Origin: Prosapia bicincta
Taxonomy: Eukaryota; Arthropoda; Insecta; Hemiptera; Cercopidae
Length of the DNA: 64,000 nt
Direction: 5' to 3'
NCBI GenBank assembly: GCA_036971475.1
Contig: JBAIZL010000006.1
Location: 5,426,001-5,490,000, forward strand
Shown here: in pieces, positions 1 to 12,309 of the stretch
Layout of the letters: each line of letters starts with the position of its first letter
Numbering within the stretch: position 1 is the stretch's first letter
Notes under the pieces: model-generated
What the model was told of the DNA's origin: nothing
What the model saw: the letters and a program-made list of their open reading frames with translations, nothing else
The model's database searches: none
Made by a program: the position numbers and the translations under genes

Positions 1-962
1 CACCTGTGGACCCGCCCGGTTGCTCAGGCCAGCTAGCCGGGTGGGGAAGTGTTAGATATGATTTTGATTTATATCCGTTTACATTCGCTGACAAATTTAA
101 TAACATTACAAATGAATAAACAGTTGTTAACCTGTCACTTTGAAATCCTGTTCTGGTTACAAGGTTTATTTGGTCAGTGTTGCACAATAGTACTGACTTT
201 CTTTCAAAGATACGATTCCTTTATGCTGTTAAGTTCAACAAGTCTATTGGATCTTGCTAATTGAAAAAAAATATCAATAAAGATTTGGTATTGTTAACAT
301 GAGTTACGTAAATTTTATCTTATAATATTGTTAAAATATACCCTACAGATTATTTTGGATGCTGAATAAAGTTCTTTTCCAAAAACATCATCTCATCCAC
401 CTGTTCCATGGTGTAATGATAATGTTCAGGCTCTGTTTACGATAGAGTTCTAAAAGAATTTAACAGTGAAACTAAGGTGACTGTTGAGTAAAAATACCCT
501 CGTCAGATAAGTTGATTAATTGGTTTTGTTAAACCAATGTCCTTGAAACGACATACTATTTTAAATATAAATTATACACAGAGGGAGGGAAATGCAGGAT
601 CTATCCATTCAAGCAGATGTATTTATTTTAGCGACTTGATAGTTATTTATTTTTGCATCACCCATTGTTTGTTTTGTTACAGATGTTTGACCCCCACTAT
701 GTTAGTTTTGTTAGATACCATCAAAATCAAGTATTTAGTACTCTAAATGTAATGAGTAGGTCATAGAAGATGTGAAGTAGTGTTGGGGAGTTTTCTATTA
801 ATAAAAAAAAAAATACAGTTATAAGGTTGGTTCAAGATATATTTTGTATGAAACAGTGAAGCAGATCTAATAATCAATTGTTTTAGAAAAAATTTTGTTC
901 TTAAATCGTTTTTCAAACTTAATAATTGAAATAATCATTAAATGTATGTTCTATTGTTATAG
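1..962 (+). other. intron sequence upstream of ACAT1 exon
   Basis: No coding signal is seen here. The stretch ends in a pyrimidine/T-rich tract and an AG acceptor at 961-962 that opens the first thiolase exon in the window, so it is most simply an intron of that gene. Short open frames inside it resemble no protein I recognise. Confidence 0.6.
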
Positions 963-1151
963 AAAGAAGGAGGCTCAGTAACAGCTGGCAACGCATCTAC
1001 TCTCAATGATGGAGGAGCTGCCTGTTTGTTAATGACTGCTGAAGCTGTAAAGAGGTTAAACTGTACCCCTATTGCTCGTATTTTAGGATTTCAGGACGCA
1101 GCTACGGAACCGATAGATTTCCCCATTGCTCCAGCATTTGCAGTACCGAAG
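963..1151 (+). CDS. ACAT1: acetyl-CoA acetyltransferase, mitochondrial (ACAT1-like), internal exon
   Basis: This 63-codon exon is in phase 0 at both ends, with acceptor AG at 961-962 and donor GT at 1152. The translation contains [15 protein letters not shown] and EPIDFPIAP, which belong to the C-terminal thiolase domain of mitochondrial acetoacetyl-CoA thiolase. That enzyme reversibly condenses two acetyl-CoA into acetoacetyl-CoA, and acts in ketone-body and isoleucine catabolism in the mitochondrial matrix. The N-terminal half, including the acyl-carrying cysteine, must be encoded left of position 1. The reading frame is undamaged. I am confident of the family; the mitochondrial rather than cytosolic paralogue is inferred from the EPIDFPIAP and NEAFS..VLAN segments. 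Confidence 0.93.
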
Positions 1152-2006
1152 GTAATCCTGATAATTTATTCATTCATGTTTTAGAGGTATACTTTAAACT
1201 ATAATTTTTTGAAAAGAGTGTTATACATTTGTACAAAAATTACACTCAAATGCATGGGTGAATCAAATATTCAAAAATAATTCTGTGAGCTGAACGAGGT
1301 AGCAGAGCAGAGTATTAATGGAGTTAGAGATGAAGGAACTTAATTGGATCTCATTGTTATTGGTTAAGCTATGGCTGAGCATGTTCCCTACACACATTAC
1401 ACAGTAAATTATTAGTAACGTTTAACTAATTAAGGTATTAAAGCAACAGAAATTTTGACATTGCTTCAAGAAGTTTTGTGAATGTATTCTCACACCCAAG
1501 TTTGATTGGGCTATCGTTTTTAAAAGTTGATGTGAAAAATCTAAGTACCTAAATGATTAATGTCAGGAGTCAAGACTAATGTAGTTATTGACCTTATTGA
1601 CAGCAAACACTACATAATAATTGATTAAATTGCTTCATAAGTACACATCAGCAAGGAAGAAATGCTCATACCTTTATCACAAAGTACTTTAGTTGTAGAA
1701 AATACTGCATCCATTACCTAAAAATTAATAAATACAATGAACAATATGTAGTGAAACCTTTTGCTCAACCACGATGTCGCTGACGATAAAACAGAGGTGT
1801 ACAATGTGCTGATTATTTCCCTCATTCATAATTTAATGACTATCTGTTCCATCACCTCACAGCCTGTCCATACAGAGAAAGTCTTTTATATTCGATTAAT
1901 CCAAGAAGTAAAGTATTGATAAAATAGAATATCATGTTTCACAGACTTTTCGGCATATCAATGAGTAATTAAAATACTGATTAACGGTTTGAACGTTTTG
2001 AACATA

Positions 2007-2431
2007 CAGTACAGTCTCGATAATTCGAGGTAGATGGGACTGAGATCTTCTCGGAATATACCGAAATACATTCCAGTGAATTAGAAAAAATTGGAGTTTT
2101 AATGAACTCAAATACTATAATTAAAAATGCGCTAAATAAGTTCATAGAACTTTATATGAACATTTTTTGGAAGCCCGACTCATTTCTTTTGCATAATGTA
2201 CTAATATAAACATTTCTTGGAAACCTGATTAATTTCCTTTGCATAACGTATTGATTTAAACATTTCCTGGAAACCTGACTCATTTCCTTTTGCATACCGT
2301 ATGGCTATGAACATTTCTTGGAAGTCCGACATCATATTTTTTTAAATAGATAAAATAAACTTTAAATAGAAATAAGGTCTAATTTAATGGAAGCTTGAAA
2401 TATCAGGACTCGGATTTTTTAGACTCCACTG
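2007..2431. mobile_element. pogo/Tigger-like MITE in the ACAT1 intron
   Basis: The two ends are imperfect inverted repeats beginning CAGT(A/G)(C/G)AGTCT and continuing to a CGAG box, about 24 bp in all. They are flanked on both sides by TA, the usual Tc1/mariner/pogo target duplication. There is no transposase reading frame, so it is non-autonomous. The interior holds about four degenerate copies of a 55-60 bp unit at roughly 2158-2333, recognisable by 'aacatttcttggaa' and 'catttcctttgcata'. Confidence 0.6.
2158..2333. repeat. degenerate tandem repeat, 55-60 bp unit, about 4 copies
   Basis: Repeated blocks share 'gaacatttcttggaa', then 'cctgactcatttcctttgcata'-like sequence, then a 'gta' step. 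The repeat is internal to the pogo-like MITE. Confidence 0.6.
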
Positions 2432-3242
2432 TATTTAATTATCACAAGTCATTTACTGTTGAAGAATTTAATGTTGAAAATAATGTAAGACTATTACTAC
2501 AAGAGTTTTATTTACAAATCCATGTTTTGACTCAAATAAAGAATTCCAACAGTTTTGGCGCATGTCTATCTTTAAAGAACTGTTTTTGGTGATAGAACTG
2601 TTGGAACAACTTTTCTAAAAGTTTTCTTTATGTACATTTCTTAAGTAAAAATGTGCCAGACAATATCTCTCTTCAAGATAACCAACCTCAGTACGGTACA
2701 ATAACTGATTTCCCTACTACTCTGCATAATTTCACTAACTCTAGCAAGGTTTCAGTCTAATCATAGATTTTGAGTTCTCAAAAGATTCTTTACCTTCCAT
2801 ATTCTCTTGTTTCCAAAAGCTACTTATGAAATTGAAAGACATGACCTTGACATAGTGTTATCCGCTTAAGCTTTTCTGACATTTGGAAATGTAATGGCTG
2901 ATTATTAAGTTTCACAAGAAATTTTGTTGCCGATTCATTCTCCACTTTCACACTAAACATTTTATAGCAAAATTCAGTTGCATGTATTCATTCAATGTAA
3001 CACTCTTGACTGGAGCCATCAGTCAAGTCTAAACTTACAACGGGTATTATAGGAAGGGGCATCATGCTACCAAAACAGTTATTGCCACCTCCAATTTCTG
3101 TTCAAGCTCTCCATATAACACTATTTTTTAGTAATACCTAATATCTTGCTACATATAAAATGAACTTGTGTTTTAAAATTAGCTTATGTTTGTGTTTATT
3201 TATGTGTAATTCAAACTGAATTGACCATCTGTAAAATTTTAG

Positions 3243-3400
3243 TTGTTGGCAGCAACTGGTGTTAAGAAAGAAGATGTGGCATTATGGGAAATTAATGAAG
3301 CTTTCAGCGTTGTTGTATTGGCAAATATGAAGAAGCTTGACATAGATCCGGATCGTGTTAACATTCATGGAGGAGCTGTCAGTTTAGGCCATCCTATCGG
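3243..3400 (+). CDS. ACAT1: acetyl-CoA acetyltransferase, mitochondrial (ACAT1-like), penultimate exon
   Basis: This exon of 52 codons plus two bases starts in phase 0 after AG at 3241-3242 and ends at a GT donor at 3401. It carries two thiolase signatures: WEINEAFS (the Asn-Glu-Ala-Phe oxyanion-hole motif) and [11 protein letters not shown], whose His is the catalytic base that activates the acyl cysteine. The split Gly codon at its end is completed by the next exon. Confidence 0.95.
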
Positions 3401-3585
3401 GTATGAATAGCCTCAAATATTTTTATAAAATTTTGTTAGTTTCTCTTAAATATTATTATATTTATTTTCTCACATATATTATACAATAATAATTAATTAT
3501 ATATAATAATAATAATAATGTATTTTTTATGTAATAATATTCATGTTAAGTACATCCATATTCTAAAATATAAATATTTATACAG

Positions 3586-3706
3586 AATGTCAGGAGCTCG
3601 CCTAGTGGTGCATTTGCTTCATGCTCTTAAACCTGGGCAGAAAGGTTGTGCTTCAATCTGTAATGGAGGAGGGGCAGCGTCGTCAATTTTGATTGAGCGA
3701 CTGTAA
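3586..3706 (+). CDS. ACAT1: acetyl-CoA acetyltransferase, mitochondrial (ACAT1-like), terminal exon
   Basis: The acceptor is CAG at 3583-3585, and the first base completes the Gly codon of the previous exon. The translation begins MSGAR and includes [12 protein letters not shown], whose Cys is the second catalytic cysteine that deprotonates the incoming acetyl-CoA. It ends in ILIERL and a TAA at 3704-3706, the usual thiolase C-terminus. All C-terminal catalytic residues are therefore intact. An AATAAA at 5605 could serve as poly(A) signal if the 3' UTR reads through the mariner insertion, but this is not proven. Confidence 0.95.
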
Positions 3707-3980
3707 GTGTTCATCTGGGAATTAATGTTTTAAGATTTTAGAAACAGGTAATGGAATTGTGTGTGTAAATTGCTAAATATGAAATGATTATATTTAATAA
3801 TCATTTGTAATATATATATTTTTGTATTTGTTATTATTTTGTAATCAAATACTGTTGAACTACAATAACTCAAGATTTAAAAGACTGATAATTATTTAAC
3901 ATTATATCAGAAATATTTAGATTTACAATTTTTTTTATTTTAATGTTTTTAACAAATATTATAAATTATACTTGAATATA

Positions 3981-5199
3981 CAGGGTGCGGCACGGGAACT
4001 GCATGCTTTTAAAATGATCATAAAATTGTCAGTTTTTACTGTAAAAACATTTTAATGGTATATTGAAATACATAAAAACATAGCATTTAATTTAGTTTTG
4101 GAAAATAATGTCTTGCATGTGATGCCCATTTTTGGAGACGCATCAAAAATTGGCCTCCACTCTTTCCAGTAGGTTTTCTGTTAATTTTCATGACGTGTTG
4201 ACTGATTCAATCGTTTAATGTACATGGCTTGTCTTCTTAGATATGTGATTTGAGGTACCTCGATAGAAAAATCTCACACATGGAGAGGATAGGGGACAAA
4301 GGAGGCCATTAAACATCACCGTATCTCAAAATGAGTCGATTGATAAAACAAGGAGCGTAGAACAGCCATTGACGGTCTGGCGGTGTGTGCCGTGGGCCCC
4401 TCTTGCTGAAACCACAATTGTTTACGATCAATACCTTTTCTTTTTAACTCCGGAATGGAAAAGAATGTTACAGTAACAGTCATCCCATTTTCTTGAAAAA
4501 TATAGAAGCCGATGACACCAAACTGTTACCTTAGGACTATGCAGTGGTTTTTTGTGTAATTGTTGGGAAATGTTAGTAGCCCAATACTGACAGTTTTGTT
4601 TATTAACGGTCCCATCAAGGTGAAAGTGGGCTTCGTTGGTCATTACAAAAGCATGTTTTCTCTGTCCTCATAAAGGCTAAGCATTTCCTGTCCAAAATTT
4701 AATCTTTGAAAATAATCCTTTACATTCAATTTCTATGAAATAACAATCTTGTATTGGCAGAAATGTAATTCTTCTTATAATACGTACCTTACCATATGGC
4801 CGCTGATCGGCTAGGGTTTTCAGTATTGCTCGTCTGTCCCTTTCAATGTTCTCTAGAGTGTGGACAGTAGGTTGCTGGGCGAGCGGTGATTTTTTCACTA
4901 TTAAGCTTATTGTTCAAAGAGCAATACGTACTCAATGTTGTGCTACGCGTGGGAATACAGTCATTTCGATGGACGTTGAATCTACGGCAAAATTCACGCT
5001 AAACCACATTCACTGGCTCACCACTCTTAACAAAACAATCATATGTGACCATGGAACATGATCTAACATCCACCACTCCATAACGGCTCCACTTGAATGC
5101 TAAGAGTCAAGGAATGGAATATAAACTGTCGATTGCCATTACCTTTTATAATATGCTTGTACAACCATTTAAAAACATTCAGTTATCAGGCTGCACCCT
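3981..5199 (-). mobile_element. degenerate mariner-type DNA transposon
   Basis: The left end reads CAGGGTGCGGC and the right end is its imperfect reverse complement (GCTGCACCCT). Each lies next to a TATA/TA sequence, as expected of Tc1/mariner insertion at TA. The 1.2-kb length fits a full mariner. The interior encodes a broken transposase on the - strand. Confidence 0.75.
4190..5060 (-). pseudogene. mariner transposase remnant
   Basis: Read on the - strand in several frames, the fragments follow the order expected of a mariner-type DDE transposase. The N-terminal block holds PLAQQPTVHTLENIERDRRA. A middle block holds NEAHFHLDGTVNKQNCQYW, where the canonical motif has D/E plus AHFHL. The C-terminal block resembles WFQQ-G-TAHTAR followed by SMAVLRSLF. 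Stops and frameshifts separate them, so no active enzyme can be made. The family assignment rests on the AHFHL...VNKQN and TAHTAR motifs. Confidence 0.75.
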
Positions 5200-6590
5200 A
5201 TATAATACTTTCTTTAATTTTTGAAAGTTGACAAGAGTCGGTCTTGGATTTAAGCTAAAATTACAAGTAGAATACTGTAAAGATTTACTCATAAATTAAT
5301 GCAAAACCTTATATTTCAAGAATGATTGGGTTTTGATAGGGCCAAGGGGAGGATATTGCGTCTATTTTAGAGTAATTGTTTCAAATTATTTTTCAAAAGT
5401 AAAAGACGCATTTAATTTTAAATCAAATTGAATAATTACTTTTATGATTTTTATTGTTAAATAGAATACATAACTTTTAATAGTGGTTTATAGTAAGTGA
5501 TGATAACAGCTTGATTTTAAATTAACAAAGTATCAATTGATTAAAAGTTACTCAGCTCTGATATACTTTTATGTCTCAATTTATAATAATATCAATGTAA
5601 ATCTAATAAAGTTTGATAAAAAGAGAGAGAACATTTAAAGACTGGTTACATGATTTCATCACATTACTAAATCATACAAAATATGTTTAAGGCCATATTT
5701 GGGTAGCATGTGAATGGTTTAAACAAATATCATTCTTATATTTTTTTATATAAAGGCTATAATGAAATTTGTGATGCATGACTTTTTGCCATATCTGTTG
5801 TTCCTATTCCAGTAGTAAATAACCTTAGACGTAAAACCTCTCATTGATAAATTTGTTATTTTTAAAAAGCTTGTTACTATTTTCCAACTTTAATGTTCTA
5901 CTTATTATAATAATTAGTAGATAGATGAAAAGTGTATGAATCTATCAAAGGCAGCTGATTAGGATTTTATTGTTTGATAAAAACATTTTGATCATATGAA
6001 ACAAATTCCTTTGCTTTATCCTTAAATTAAATCTTTTACTGTATTTAACGTTAATAAATGTTAGCTACAAGGTGTCAAACTTTTCTCGTTCTAAGTCTAA
6101 GTAAAATTTCTTTTCTCATCTAGACAATAAAACCTTGAGCAGATACATATTCAGGTAGTATATTGTGGTAGTATTGATACTTACTTACTTATATTGTGGT
6201 AGTATTGATTACAATTCAATTTATTTTTGAATATCAATCATATTCTTTTTTTGAAGGCTAACAAATGTAGCCTATTCTCTTGGAATTTCAGAAAAATTTT
6301 GCAATAGAAATATTTGTCTGCTGCTCTTTTAGAAAACAAGATTCAATCGAGCTAATTTAAATCAAATTATGCGTGTAAGAGTATTTTACAACAATTTTGT
6401 ATTGAATTGAAAGAAATCCGACATTGTCAGAATTCAGTTATTGATAAAATTCTTTCATTTTGTAGGCAGTGAATTTTAAACCAAGAACCTGATAAATACA
6501 GATTAAAGAAAAATAGCAATAAAAATATTGGCAAAAACGCCAGAGTCTAGCTTGTAAATTATTGTATTATAGATTGCAATTTTGTAAAGG
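5200..6590. other. no recognisable gene
   Basis: AT-rich sequence with no long open frame, conserved motif or clear repeat. An AATAAA at 5605-5610 on the + strand is the only signal worth noting. Confidence 0.5.
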
Positions 6591-6591
6591 G

Positions 6592-6725
6592 CCTTTTGAT
6601 GATGATGACATGGTCATCAAAATGTACATGAGGGTTTAATCCTAGGTAACTTGTAATATTAGTGTTTGTTTTTACTTTTGTGGTATTGGGGTGTTTGCCA
6701 ATATTTTTATTGTAATATATTGTGA
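6592..6725 (+). repeat. PLE-tail-like repeat, hammerhead family 2, copy A
   Basis: This is clearly related to 19952-20095: both share 'tgatgatgacatggtcatc', 'aaatgtaca', then 'agggtttaatc' and 'tttttattgtaatatattgt'. The first 45 bases resemble a hammerhead ribozyme with a damaged first core base and altered stem I. See the better copy at 19952. Confidence 0.65.
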
Positions 6726-7039
6726 AAGAAAAATAAGTTTAAGACACTTTCATACAGTTTATCAAAAATTTTTGGCAGTAAGAGTTTTTTTTTAATATCT
6801 TTCCAAGGATGTTGACTGTTTCCTTTTAAAATACCAAACTGAACTTTGTGATTATCCAACGCTATAGCTGGAATGCTGGAGTTGACTATGCTAGACATGT
6901 AATTGAAAGAAAAACTGTAACAAAACTGAATTAAAAGAAAATAGTTTTCTTGTAATTAAATTTTTTAAATGATTTTTAATGTGATAATATTTTTGATTTA
7001 ACTATTTAAAATGAAAAAAAACTCAATGGCAAACACATG

Positions 7040-7860
7040 TTAAAAATGTAAAGAAAACTAACACCACTGATCCAACACATCTAAAATCACCCCACATAAC
7101 ACAAACATGCTGCATTTAACCATATGTTACACAACCAAATTAATACCCCCAATGCAACAAAAAGTGTATGACGAAGAACTTAATACAATAAAATACATTG
7201 CTCAACAAAACTGCTACCAACATACTCAAGAAAATTAAACATAAATAACACAAGCAAACATCCACACTGATAAGTTATACAACAAACAATGAATACATAT
7301 CCATCACTTACCACAACACACAAAATTGCTTCCACCTTTTGTAAACTCAATTATAAAATATGATACAAAACAACCAACACTTTGAAAAAACACATACAAT
7401 CCTTTCAACCACAAACAGACAAATACAGTCTATACAGTTGATGTAACAACTGCCCCAACTTCTACATTGGCCAAACCAAAAGATCATACAATATTCAGAG
7501 AACACACAAACAACATAAAAAACAAAAATCTGTAATCCACCCACAAATATAAAAAACATGCAACACACATACACAAAGATCCAGACTAATTTAAATATTC
7601 TCCACATATTAAACTATAGTGAAAACTAACCACTACAACAAAATTTTAAATATTCATACGTCACACAACACAAAAACAACATACCTTGAACGACCACACA
7701 CACTTCAAATATAACACCCTTTTCCATTATATAGTAAACAACCCGCTTAACCCAAACCCCCTCCACATTCATAAACCATACTTCCAGCAACCTTGAGCGA
7801 TCGCTAGCAGTCAAGTTGGCTTCGTCAATGAAACGATTGTTTCGAAATTGATTATATAAA
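7040..7860 (+). pseudogene. Penelope-like element remnant with GIY-YIG fragment
   Basis: The strand composition (A/C-rich + strand) and one translated block around 7435-7500, CNNCPNFYIGQTKRS, match the GIY-YIG endonuclease of Penelope-like retroelements. Its family signature here is [10 protein letters not shown]. Flanking frames are full of stops. It is a short, old, 5'-truncated copy. Confidence 0.6.
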
Positions 7861-8669
7861 GATATTCAAAACTGGGATCTTTTATATGAATCTATATATT
7901 TTAGGATAGGTGATAGTGACTTAGATGGCTAAGTCTGCTGAAGAGGGGAGTGGGTATTGGCCATATTGTTTTTAGTTAAAATCTGTGTGGTTTTCAGCGA
8001 AGTGTGAGCAACTATATTGCCACGATGCAATATCAAACATTTTCCCTCACCCACTTTAAAATGAAGAAATAAAAATCTGAGTTATCTGTAACACCACTTT
8101 GGATGAACTCTCGATGGACAATGACTTTGATGTTGAAAAACATAATCAGCGTGGTTTTTGTTGTAATTCTGATCTGGGTCAGTTCATCCATTTAGTCCAG
8201 GAGTGGAATTTTAAATTCTTTAACACAAAACTACAGTCTATAATCTATACAGAACCACATTTTAAAATAAAATTATTCTGCCCGGGGGAAAACTTTGAAC
8301 AGTAGATTAGTGTCCATTTATTATAAATTTTTCAAAAGAACTTTATAAAAATAACTTTTTAAGGGTTTTTTATTTACTATTATTTATTTTTTTTCTGTTT
8401 TTATAACAAGACATTTTTTTAGTTTAAAGTTTTAAAGACTTATATTGTGCCAATTTTTTTTTCATTTGTTCATAAATGTGAATAACAGAAAAATGAGTTA
8501 TATGAAGAAAGTGAATGACTATTACATTTATTTATTCAGGAAGAAGTCATTTTTGATATTTGTTTTTAAAGTTAGGACCATTTTTCTCTAAGTACATAAT
8601 TCTTTTGTAGTCAACAAAATTGTAATTCAAATACTTATTGAAAATGATTTTATTTTATTTTCAAGTATA

Positions 8670-9600
8670 GTCACTAAATCTTAATTAAGTTCGTTGATGT
8701 ATTTAAAACTTAAAAGTTTCAAACTTTGCAGTTTTGGAAAAATATGAAATATTGAAAAATCATATGTTGTTGTTGTGTCTATTGAGGTGCAAAGTGTAAA
8801 AAGTTCAGATTCCTCCAAAAGTCTTGATGACAAAATTTGCCAGTTCTGGAGCTCGATGGCTATGAAATATTTCAATTGGTGGTGCTCCAAGTTGAAGGAG
8901 GGAATGGACAATGGCTTGGCAGTCAAAAACATGTTATAGGGTTGGTTGTGATTAGGGACAGTACTTGCAAATGGGATAAGATTTTAGATTAGTTGGTGAT
9001 ATCTTCATGCCCTTGAAATGTCCAGTATGTAGCCTAGCTGTTGTAGAGGAGTGGTTTCTTGGGCAGTTTAGATCGGGGATGATTGCCTTGCTAAAATGCT
9101 AGACTTTGCTTGGAAACAGCATTCACATCTGTATAAGTGACTGTTAGAGATTGATCATCGTCACATGCTTCCTTTGCAAGGCATCTGCACACTCACTACC
9201 CTCAATTCCAACATGAGCAGGGATCCACTGGAGAATGCAAGGTGTATTCAATTAATGGAGAAGAGTATTAATTTGTGCAGTTTTGTCTTGCCATTATGTA
9301 TGGCTTCGAGAACAGTTAGTTTACTAGTGAAGTTTGAAGCAATTCGACCTGTGGAGCCTGGTGTTATTTCCTGAGGGGTAAATGATGGAGATGCGTGCAC
9401 CACCTCTATTACAGTCAATATCATAGGAATCATCTGTGTAGATTAATGCACTGTTTTCTTTTGCAAATAACCGAACATTGTCTTTACCTTTCTCTAATAA
9501 AACTTGAATTGGTTCTTTCTTAGAACATGGTTCCAATAAGTTAGTATTGATTTTAGTATTCATAGGGGACTTGAAAGGAAAAAGTGGTTCCTGAAAAATC
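8670..9600 (-). pseudogene. LINE remnant: RNase H domain and C-terminus
   Basis: On the - strand, three frames in order give ALIYTDDSYD (normally TDGS, the first RNase H aspartate), then IASNFTSKLTVLEAI (the glutamate helix), then WIPAHVGIEGSECADAL (the HVG...E.AD motif holding the last acidic residue). This is the RNase H found at the 3' end of I/LOA-type non-LTR retrotransposon ORF2. Frames are interrupted and no reverse transcriptase precedes it, so this is a fragment. Confidence 0.7.
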
Positions 9601-10297
9601 ATATTGCAAAAGTATAAAGAAAGTGTTTAAATATTTTCCATTCAACCTTGCCCAACCCATTAAAGTCAATGTTAAACTTATCAGGCATTGTCACAATGCA
9701 CATGACTCATGTAAACAGTCCACTTTTGCCAGTTTATATTACCTCAGTAACCCCTATTCATTCTTTCAAAGTGCAGAGTGAATAGGACTTTTTTCACTTA
9801 GAGATCTTTCAAAAAATAGAAACTCCACCACCCAGTGGATGCATTTTCTGTACTTTAATGATGTAGAGATTATCATAGATGCAAGATCTAATTAAATTTT
9901 CTTTTCTTTATTGGTAATTTTAAAATATATCATGCACCTATTTAATATCAAAACATCTATTTTGTTAAAATTGAAACAATAATAGACATTTTCCTCTGAA
10001 ATTTAGTATTGATGATGTCCAGGTTGACGAACTAGTTTAAAATTTGATTTACAGGATATAATTTACAATATCAATTTGAAAGATTGTCAGAATAGAGTTT
10101 AAAAATATGAGTGTACAGACTATTAAAAAACATGGTGACTCAACACTAAAATGACGATCTTAAAATGTTTTTGTTTGTGCCTTAATTTGTGCAATACAGA
10201 GAAAGTAGAGGTATATTAACAGCATAAATGGTCGAGGATCATTTTTCAAACCAAAACCTTACTTCATTATGAGATTATAAAGAAAATTAAAAATTGG

Positions 10298-10468
10298 TTA
10301 CTAAACACTTGTAAATATTTATGGAGTTACGGTCTGAGTTGACAATGGGACACATCTCCCGAAACGGCCGTCCTCAACAAATATAAGTAAGTGCTACTAT
10401 AGGCAACTTATAAATATTTACAAGTGTTTAGTGAAAACTAGTAGCTCACGTGAAGATGGAATCAACAA
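10298..10468 (+). repeat. family C palindromic repeat, copy 1 (one arm plus stub)
   Basis: One complete arm in + orientation carries, in order, 'gtctgagttgacaa', 'gggacacatctccc', 'gaaacggccgtcctcaaca', 'gtaagtgctactataggca' and 'gatggaatcaaca'. The second arm is reduced to about 25 bases at the left. Seven other copies occur in the window. Confidence 0.85.
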
Positions 10469-10469
10469 A

Positions 10470-12309
10470 TATAAAAATTGGTGTATAATAGGGGTAAACA
10501 GTTTTTGCTTTAGTAAAGGTTTGATGGTAAAATTCAAATTCACATCTTCAATTTATATGTTTGGTTTGAGTGTGAATAAAAATAAAAATATATATTTACA
10601 TTAAGGTGTGCAATCAGTAAGTTAGAGAAAAATAGATTTAAGTTTTAATGTTCTAATAAAATTTGCTTTCTTTTTGTCAAAATTATTTTAAATATTCCAT
10701 TTTAAAATTATTGTTTAATCTTTATATTGTGTATTGATAATGTTAAATACAATGAACAATAATCAAATATTAAAAATAAATCATACATTAATCAAATTGA
10801 TATTACATGATATTTATCGATATGCAGTGTATATTTTTATGGCTTGTTAAACTACCAGGTGTTATTGAATAAAATTTATTATTTTTTTACAGATGTGTTT
10901 TTTTTTTACCAAATGTATCAATTAATGACAATTGTAGACATATTTTAGACTTAAGCTTTTAAACAAATATTTTACTTTTTATTTGAGATTGAACAAATAT
11001 CTGAAATATTTTAATATGTCTTGAGAATTACAGAAATAATATGAGGATTTATTATGAACATATAAAATGAAAAGTAATATGTTAACATATTAATTGAATA
11101 ATAATAAAAATTTTATTCACAATTATAGTAAATCATCAATTATGGGAATCTCAGTCTTCCAAAATTAGTAACATATCAACCCCATTTATCATCGTTATAT
11201 GTCAGGTTATAGGAGATTGTTTAATGTATGGATTATAAGTCATTGATAATGTCATGATTATGCTTGGGTAAATATTAAGTTTATGAGTTTGCACTAAATA
11301 TCAGGACTACACATTAATGGTAAATGCCAGGACATGTCAGCTGTAAATGTCAGATCTTGAAGATGAAATTATGCGTTGGTGCCAAATGTCAGCGATATGT
11401 CTGATGCAAAATTTCAGGACTACACATTGACAGTAAATGTCGGGACTGTGTTGGTGCTAAATCTCAGGAATATGTACCAGTACTACGTATTTTAAATTTA
11501 TTGTGGTCTAATTTTTAGAATATTTTCAACTAGGTATGTTTTTTAAATCTATGTATTGTGCTATTCTTTATTAACTCTTACTCATTCAGTACAGTGTTAC
11601 TGTTGTACTAAGAGTTCAGTAAAATATATTGAAATTTTTAGCCTTTTTCATTATACAAATTATTTGATTATAAAGAATGAATGTTGTCTGAAATTAAAAT
11701 GTTTATTTCGAACTATGTACTTTGCTGGCAAAAATATCTGTGCCTAACCATAAATGGTCTAAATAGCAGAATTAATGGCTACAGATACAAAGTTAGAACT
11801 ATGAATATACACAGTCCAATAGCTCTACTTACTAGTCATCACAACATCTTTCGATGACTCTTTTACCACAATGATAATTAAAAAATTTCACTGACATTGA
11901 GAACTGATGGGAGTTTTACCAGTGGTGCAACAAATCTAACGAACCCCAACCTCAACATTAGATAACCCCATTCACCTTCTTACTGACACGCTTCAAATAA
12001 ATATTTTAAAGAAATATCTAAGTATAATCATAAAATCTATAATTCACAATACATAAGTTTACCAAACAACATATAAGACAATATATCTTTGTAAACTATA
12101 CATCTAAACACGTGTTTGGATATTTATAATTCTGTACACACATTTGAGTCCCACTTCAATTTTTCTGTCTGATTGACACAAATTATACTGAGTCCAAAAT
12201 ATATCATTATTTTAGTGTTAATGTATACCTATTTGAAGATTATAGACCAGACAATTAGCAAGGTGAGTGTTGGGCCTCCATCTAGTCCAAAAAATCGTAC
12301 ATGTGTATA
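10470..12309. other. no gene seen; one degenerate tandem repeat
   Basis: AT-rich sequence without coding signal. The only structure is the degenerate repeat at 11285-11475. Confidence 0.5.
11285..11475. repeat. degenerate tandem repeat built on 'aaatgtcaggac'
   Basis: The phrases 'gcactaaat.tcaggactacacatt' and 'ggtgc.aaatctcagga' recur several times over about 190 bases with variable spacing. It has no open frame. Confidence 0.5.

Larger units (their letters stand above)
1152..3242 (+). other. ACAT1 intron
   Basis: A 2.1-kb intron between two in-phase thiolase exons (GT at 1152, AG at 3241-3242). It carries the non-autonomous pogo/Tigger-like element at 2007-2431. I see no other gene in it. 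Confidence 0.85.

Noticed and set aside
8099..8305. 68-codon open frame on the + strand
   Set aside because: No motif, no splice-bounded ends, and no relation to the nearby LINE remnant.
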